23,509 nucleotides of DNA. Origin: Rhizoclosmatium globosum (lineage: Eukaryota > Chytridiomycota > Chytridiomycetes > Chytridiales > Chytriomycetaceae). Shown here piece after piece: positions 18,917 through 23,509 of this stretch. Position 1 is the stretch's first letter, and each line of letters opens with the position of its first letter. The notes below the pieces were generated by a model, which saw only the letters and a program-made list of their open reading frames with translations, was not told the DNA's origin and searched no databases. The translations under genes and the position numbers were made by a program. The stretch lies in NCBI GenBank assembly GCA_002104985.1, contig MCGO01000378.1, positions 1 through 23,509 of the forward strand, given 5' to 3'.

Positions 18917-21191
18917 TCAAGTATTCAGCCTCAGATTTCGAAACGATTTTCTCGATATATCTGGAATCCACCTCATCCGTCCCAAAGAACGCAGCTCTAT
19001 TTTGGACGTTTCCAGATTTAGCAAAATAATCTCATCGATATTAGGATACGCTGCTTTATCGGAGATGCTGACAAATGAATTTCCAACAAATTTATCAGAC
19101 AACTCTCTCGCGTAGTGTGTGCAACAAATAAAGAGAATCTGCAGACGTCCCTCACAATTAGTACCATCAAACACGCGATTGAACAGTTTGCATTCCGCGT
19201 TCAGATGCTGAACAGAAAAGATTGTTGAGAAATTCTTCACAACTAAACCACAACAAAGTTTTACAGCTTTCGCATGATGGATTACATTTGTTATCAAGAA
19301 TCCGTCAGAGGATGCAGACTTTTGTCGAGGCTTCAAACAAACAGCTGCCAAATAATCAATTTTGCTAACCAAACTACTCCAACTCCTCGGCGATGCAGTT
19401 ATTGAATCAATATCAGGGAACTGAGCTCCGTTATCAGTTATCTTCGGCAAGGGCGAGTTACTGGACTGAAGTTAACACCAGTACAATCACCAAATATTGG
19501 AGTATCGAAAAAGTCAGGCAGAACCAGGCGAGGCTGTCCAGGAGACGAGAACAATTCTTGAAACCGTTTGAGAAATATCCATTCCAAGATGTTATCAGAT
19601 ACGAACTGATAGTCGATGATATATCGAATATAATCTGTCAATGGAAAAAAAGGGCTTCAACGTGCTCTTTGAGAATGGGTTGAAAACGTACTCGAGCTTT
19701 CTCGGCCGTTCCTTCCCAGATAACACACGCATTTGTGGCGATTAAATCCATTGAGACTGGTTGGCCGCCAGCATCCAAGAACATTTCGTTCATGTTGATT
19801 GTAGTTCCGAGATTCGATGATTCCAACAGCTTCTTCATCGGTTCTTTGAAACAAACCAACCAATCACAGAATTTAGTCCAATTCGATTCAGGAATATGAA
19901 GTGGTTCGTCGTATTCCAGAATATTACTGAACGACCGGCACTGTATCAGAGCCTTGGTCAATGCTCTCGGTAAACCGTTTGTTTGCAGGAAGAGACAATC
20001 TGCTGCTTGAATCACTTCTGAATCTGAGAGTCCCAAGCTGGATGATATTGTTTGTCCATCCGAATGAAGCGTATTCTTCAAAATCGCCACAATCGATTCT
20101 TGTTGAAGTAAGTTGAGTTTCAGACGTTCAAATACAAAGTTATAGGCAAGGAAGTCTGTTGACGGGCGGAGGGTAGCGTGATTAAAGAGCGAGCCGCGAC
20201 CAAGGAGTACAAAGAAAACCTGCTCCAATTGGAACCACTTGCTAATCACGTTTCCACAAAATTGAAAGAACTTTTCTCGTTCTTGAAAGATATTAATACC
20301 TGTTGAATGAAAGGCGTGGCCGATTTCGTTAAGCACAATGAATACAGGGCCAGCTTCTTTTGTAAGCTGCTCCATGAATGAATCAACTGCTTTGGTGGAA
20401 CTATAGAGTACAGACGGTGCGACATCAAACATTGGTTTGAGTGCTTTGATGAGACGTTTCATCATTACTTTTTTCGGTTTCTTTGACAGTTCGCCTCGAT
20501 CAAAAGAGATATAAACGGTGCGAGAGTCACATAGTGTCTGTTGGAATGGAGTCCTCATAGCGACAATAGGCCAAGTCTCTCTTGATTTTCGAATGTAATT
20601 TCTCCAAAATGACGACTTTCCAAGGTCCCAGATATGGTCTGCGATAGGAATAACCCATTCAAGTCCCACCCCCGTGGCTCTATTGTATTTGTGTGAATGA
20701 ATAGCTTGAAGCTGACTGATAGCATCCGTTCGGTCTACAAAGTACAGAGTGTCATTTTCAAGAGAAGGAATGTATGGAACGTCGTCCTTCCATTTTGGTA
20801 AGGGTGGAGCAGGAGATTTAGTCCGCTGTTTCTTTTGCGGAAGCTCTAGGTCTGATATCATTGAAGCTGAATCAATGTGTCAGCCACAGAAGGTAACTAA
20901 GGGCAACAACATACCAGACTGTGGTAGAACGATTACAACAGGATCCGTACGTGATGTTCCCAATCCAATAATATTGTCTGTAATTTCGAGAGCTAATTTC
21001 TCATTGAAGTTGCCTTGAGACGCGTACAGTTTCAGTTCTGATGGTGCTATATGAAATCTTTCAAGCTGGTATTCCACCCACACAACCTTGTTAAGGTCTT
21101 GCACAAGCCAACTAGAGGATACGCCATCTAATACGAAATTCTCTGAAAGCCGAGAGTTGTCTGGAAGGAAAAGGGAGCACCATATTTTCAT
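18917..21191 (-). CDS. CRN2: Crinkler-type protein with LGKSS P-loop NTPase module (two apparent frameshifts)
   Basis: Exon 1 (21191-20915) encodes the ubiquitin-like header: MKIWCSLFLPDNS, VQDLNKVVW, and the ending GLGTSRTDPVVIVLPQSG. A 48-bp intron (20914-20867, phase 1) leads to exon 2, which runs to 18917. A basic stretch PQKKQR (nuclear-signal-like) precedes an NTPase module: EWVIPIADHIW then DLGKSSFWRNYIRKSR (P-loop-like), FIVLNEIGHAF (Walker B-like), and FVLLGRGS. The C-terminal module holds HHAKAVKLCC and LQILFICC; I cannot assign it. The frame shifts at the A7 run near 19645-19651 and at the GGG near 19453-19455, each fitting one missing base. Exon sums then fit a protein of about 742 aa. 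Known CRNs act in host or own nuclei; the role in this organism is unknown. The P-loop family differs from CRN1, so this is not a simple duplicate. Confidence 0.8.
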
Positions 21192-21439
21192 ATCACCACA
21201 TTCCACATTGCGATTCAGCAGGAAATCTTGACTTGCTGTAAATGTTCGTGAAATGCGTATCTTTGTAGCATCTATTTGAGCAAGTGGTCAATATTCTGAT
21301 GTGGACCCCGCGAAACCACCAGACCGAAATTACTCGAGCCTTTCCTGAAGGAGTTGGAGATCCAATGCACAGTCTCGATTACACAGATCTTGATTGCACT
21401 TTTCTCGGAGGTTTCGAAGGAGAGGAACGGGAAGCATAC

Positions 21440-21685
21440 CAGATTTAGGTACAAGGATGACGACAGGATCCATGTGGGACACGCCTAATCCATCCAAACA
21501 ATCAGCAACACCAAGAAATTCATTTTCTTTGTCCGGGATGCGAACGCTTTGAGTTCAACTGGACTAACTCGACACCTTTCAAATAACGGCCTGTTCTTCT
21601 CCCACACTGCTGTCCGCAATTCAACCATAATTGAAGTAGATGGAATATCGATGCGATCCCTTAGAATCAACGAAAAGTAACACAT
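21440..21685 (-). pseudogene. CRN3: orphan Crinkler header, no effector module
   Basis: From ATG 21685 the stretch reads like a CRN header: MVELRTAVWEK, VSPVELKAFAS, then after a one-base slip near 21511 (CC run) GLGVSHMDPVVILVPKSG. It stops at a GTATGC donor (21439) in the same phase as in CRN1 and CRN2. Length from ATG to donor is 246 nt, one short of keeping the phase, which agrees with the slip. The expected first block (MKIW) is replaced by MCYFSLILRD. No NTPase follows before CRN2 begins at 21191; the space 21192-21439 has only an unrecognised open stretch. At 21463-21498 it matches CRN1 (18572-18607) in 34 of 36 bases, showing common origin by duplication. Probably a remnant or a header available for recombination. 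Confidence 0.7.
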
Positions 21686-21706
21686 TTCTGAGTCAAAGGG
21701 AAAAGT

Positions 21707-21739
21707 GGAAGAAAGAAAGAAAGAAGAAAGAAAGAAGGA
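21707..21739. repeat. GAAA-type purine tract in the divergent promoter
   Basis: An uninterrupted purine run built of GAAA and GAA units on the plus strand. It lies in the 53-bp gap between the divergent starts of CRN3 (21685, minus) and the right-end gene (21739, plus), so it is probably part of a shared promoter. It may also be a variable microsatellite. Confidence 0.85.
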
Positions 21740-23509
21740 TGCAAACACAGAACACGAATGGAGTGAATGGAGCACTAATGGTTTCCGACCACTTTAACAG
21801 CACTTCTGTTAATTCTCTCTCTAAAACCAACAGACGCAGCTGCGGTCGCTGATCGATGCGCTGCTTCGAATGCCGCCCGACGCCGCGGCCGCACCCGACG
21901 CCGTCAATGCGCGTGCCAGGCGCTCGAGCATTTGACGCAGCGACTGAGAGACTTTTCTGGCGTTGGTGCCGATGTGAACGGCCTTGTTTTGGTGCGTGAC
22001 TACTAAACCTTGTTTCGAAACTATTAAAATAGTTTAAATAATTGAAACTATTTCATTGGTTTGGATCAAGTAGTGGTGTGTCTCCTTGTTGAATGTCCTG
22101 CCTGGTGCGGTTGCTCCTGCTTCACCGATTGTCTGTTGACCTCTCTTCACTCTCCAGTTCCCTCTATTGGATTGCCATCATACAAGGACCTTATTAACTA
22201 CAGATCCACAAACCCGCTTGTTCAGGCTCTCATTCAGCTTCTGATTGTTGCAATTAAATCACCGCAACTCGTGTCCCTCAAACCGGGTCTTCCTCCTGCC
22301 GTCTCAAACTCGGTCTGCTTCATTCATTCTATCTACGATATTGCTGCTCTTCGATGGCTTTTATTCTGCGTCGTTCAGCAAACTCCAGAATATTCTCTGA
22401 TGTATCTGCATTTATTGTCTGCTGAACGCCTTTTCGATGTGGGGAATCCAGTGTTGAGAGCGTCAGAACACAAGGGTACGAATTTAATTCATGACCATGA
22501 GTGAGAAGAGATTGTACTATTAGCTAAGTGAAGAGAATTGCCAAAGAGGGTGGTCATGGCACCATTGGGAGTTTTGAAATAGCGAAGACATACATCATCT
22601 GCCTTTTAGAAGATGATAACTGTATCAAGATAAACTGGAATAAGTTATATGCAATAAGGAGGTTTCCGAGGGATCGCGAGAGAAGCGAGAGAATCGCTTT
22701 TTACATTAACACATTCAACCCCAGAGCACCGAATACCAACCATGCTGTTGTTGGCCGAATACACGAGTATTTGAACGTGATTGGGGAATTCTGTCCCGAC
22801 CAACTGGCGGAAAGGTACATTTTGCGACATACGCGACTTGCTCACCTTGATTCTTGTAGTCTCAAAGACCTTTTCTTTACTCATTATGTCGATGGACTGA
22901 CTCAAACTGTTCGAGCTGGGCTCGATAATGGTGACTCAAATTCGGTACTCTTGAGATTCAATGCTCACAGCCTTTGTCATTCAATAGCATCGGCGTACAA
23001 ACGAAAGATGTTGTCGTTTTTCGTGACAACAGTCCTCCTCTTTCCTCAGATACTACCTCTATTGATACCAAACTGTCATCGCATCTATCAACTCATTCTC
23101 AAACCTTGAGTCTCTACAAAATCGCGCTTATGGAGTCAATTCACCGGTTCTCGATTATAAACCGTTTCCGCAAACGAATCAAGAGCTCTTTGTTTGTGAT
23201 GTTGCTAACAATGTCGCTAGAATTTCTGTTGAAGAGTGGATTGATGGTTATTGCCCCACAGCTGTGTGAAACATTCTGTGCAATGGAAGAAGTCCATAGT
23301 GTTGCACAAAAGTACGGTGAATTGGAAGTTGAGAGAAAGTGTTTCAGATGGGAGTTCCAGTCGATTAAACTATTGGGATCAAACTTATGTTACAAGTGCA
23401 AACCGATATAATATTAATGCGGATAATCGATCTAGTAAGGGGTCTTACACTTCTTATTTTGTTTCTAACATACCCACAGCTTCAAGATTTCGCTTTGACC
23501 AGAGACCGA
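21739..23509 (+). CDS. Unidentified multi-exon gene, 3' end outside the window; frame broken several times
   Basis: I do not recognise the family. The start ATG at 21739 gives MQTQNTNGVNGALMVSDHF. The frame then continues, after a slip near 21827, into a GC-rich helical stretch (LRSLIDALLRMPPDAAAA, then LEHLTQRLRDFSG). A GTGCGT donor at 21992 with a TACTAAA branch site joins 22074 (SLLNVLPGAVAPASPIV). Next come LPSYKDLINYR and LIQLLIVAIKSP, a 53-bp intron 22476-22528, and a longer exon with INWNKLYAIRRFPRDR, EYLNVIGEFCPDQLAERYI and SLKDLFFTHYVDGL. The visible end is Ser/Asn/Tyr-rich. About six single-base slips are needed, near 21827, 21924, 22123, 23004-23006, 23118-23121 and 23262-23268. 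The helical, non-enzymatic character could suit a Gag-like or scaffold protein; that is a guess. The frame is still open at the window end. Confidence 0.5.
21848..21960. other. GC-rich patch
   Basis: A patch of about 110 bp that is clearly GC-richer than its AT-rich surroundings, dense in CG dinucleotides (GCCGCCCGACGCCGCGGCCG at its core). It encodes the Ala/Pro/Arg-rich start of the right-end gene. The contrast suggests a different origin or strong local bias. Confidence 0.7.

Noticed and set aside
1..23509. CRISPR array, bacterial operon, phage or integron features
   Set aside because: Gene structure is eukaryotic throughout (spliceosomal introns); no regularly spaced repeats or ribosome-binding sites are present.

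Overview
The window looks like nuclear DNA of a zoosporic (chytrid-type) fungus. Genes are tightly packed (spacers often 60-130 bp) and split by many short GT-AG introns (mostly 44-61 bp, a few 76-107 bp and one of about 214 bp). Gene content fits a chytrid: a local expansion of heterotrimeric G-protein alpha subunits and a cluster of Crinkler-type (CRN) effector-like proteins, a family known from Batrachochytrium and from Rhizophagus. The taxon call is inference from gene content only.

Layout. 1-987 (+): C-terminal piece of a retroelement protein with a zinc-binding motif and a restriction-like endonuclease, cut by the window edge. 1059-3062 (+): TTI2, a TTT-complex subunit that helps stabilise PIKK kinases. 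3215-11547 (-): five tandem G-alpha genes with the same exon plan (six exons; the most downstream copy has four). Each carries an N-terminal lipidation signal, a complete P-loop, catalytic Arg and Gln, a large insert in the helical domain and a distinct C-terminal tail. 11548-12242: unexplained, possibly a small spliced gene. 12243-13876 (-): TLDc-domain protein with a low-complexity N-terminus. 13938-15492 (-): MOT1-like molybdate/sulfate-family transporter. 15493-16508: AT-rich gap. 16509-21685 (-): CRN island with two long CRN proteins carrying different NTPase modules and one orphan CRN header. 21739-end (+): unidentified multi-exon gene with a GC-rich first part, diverging from the orphan header.

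A recurrent feature is a reading frame that breaks by what looks like one missing base, usually in a short homopolymer, while splice sites and homology continue on either side. Counts are: G-alpha 3 (one), 4 (one), 5 (two), CRN2 (two), CRN1 (five or more), the right-end gene (about six), and possibly TTI2. Exon lengths of the G-alpha copies agree with this to the base. Either the assembly has uncorrected deletion errors, rising in density to the right, or several genes are young pseudogenes. The G-alpha genes would act at the inner face of the plasma membrane, coupling different receptors to shared effectors. The other neighbours look functionally unrelated.
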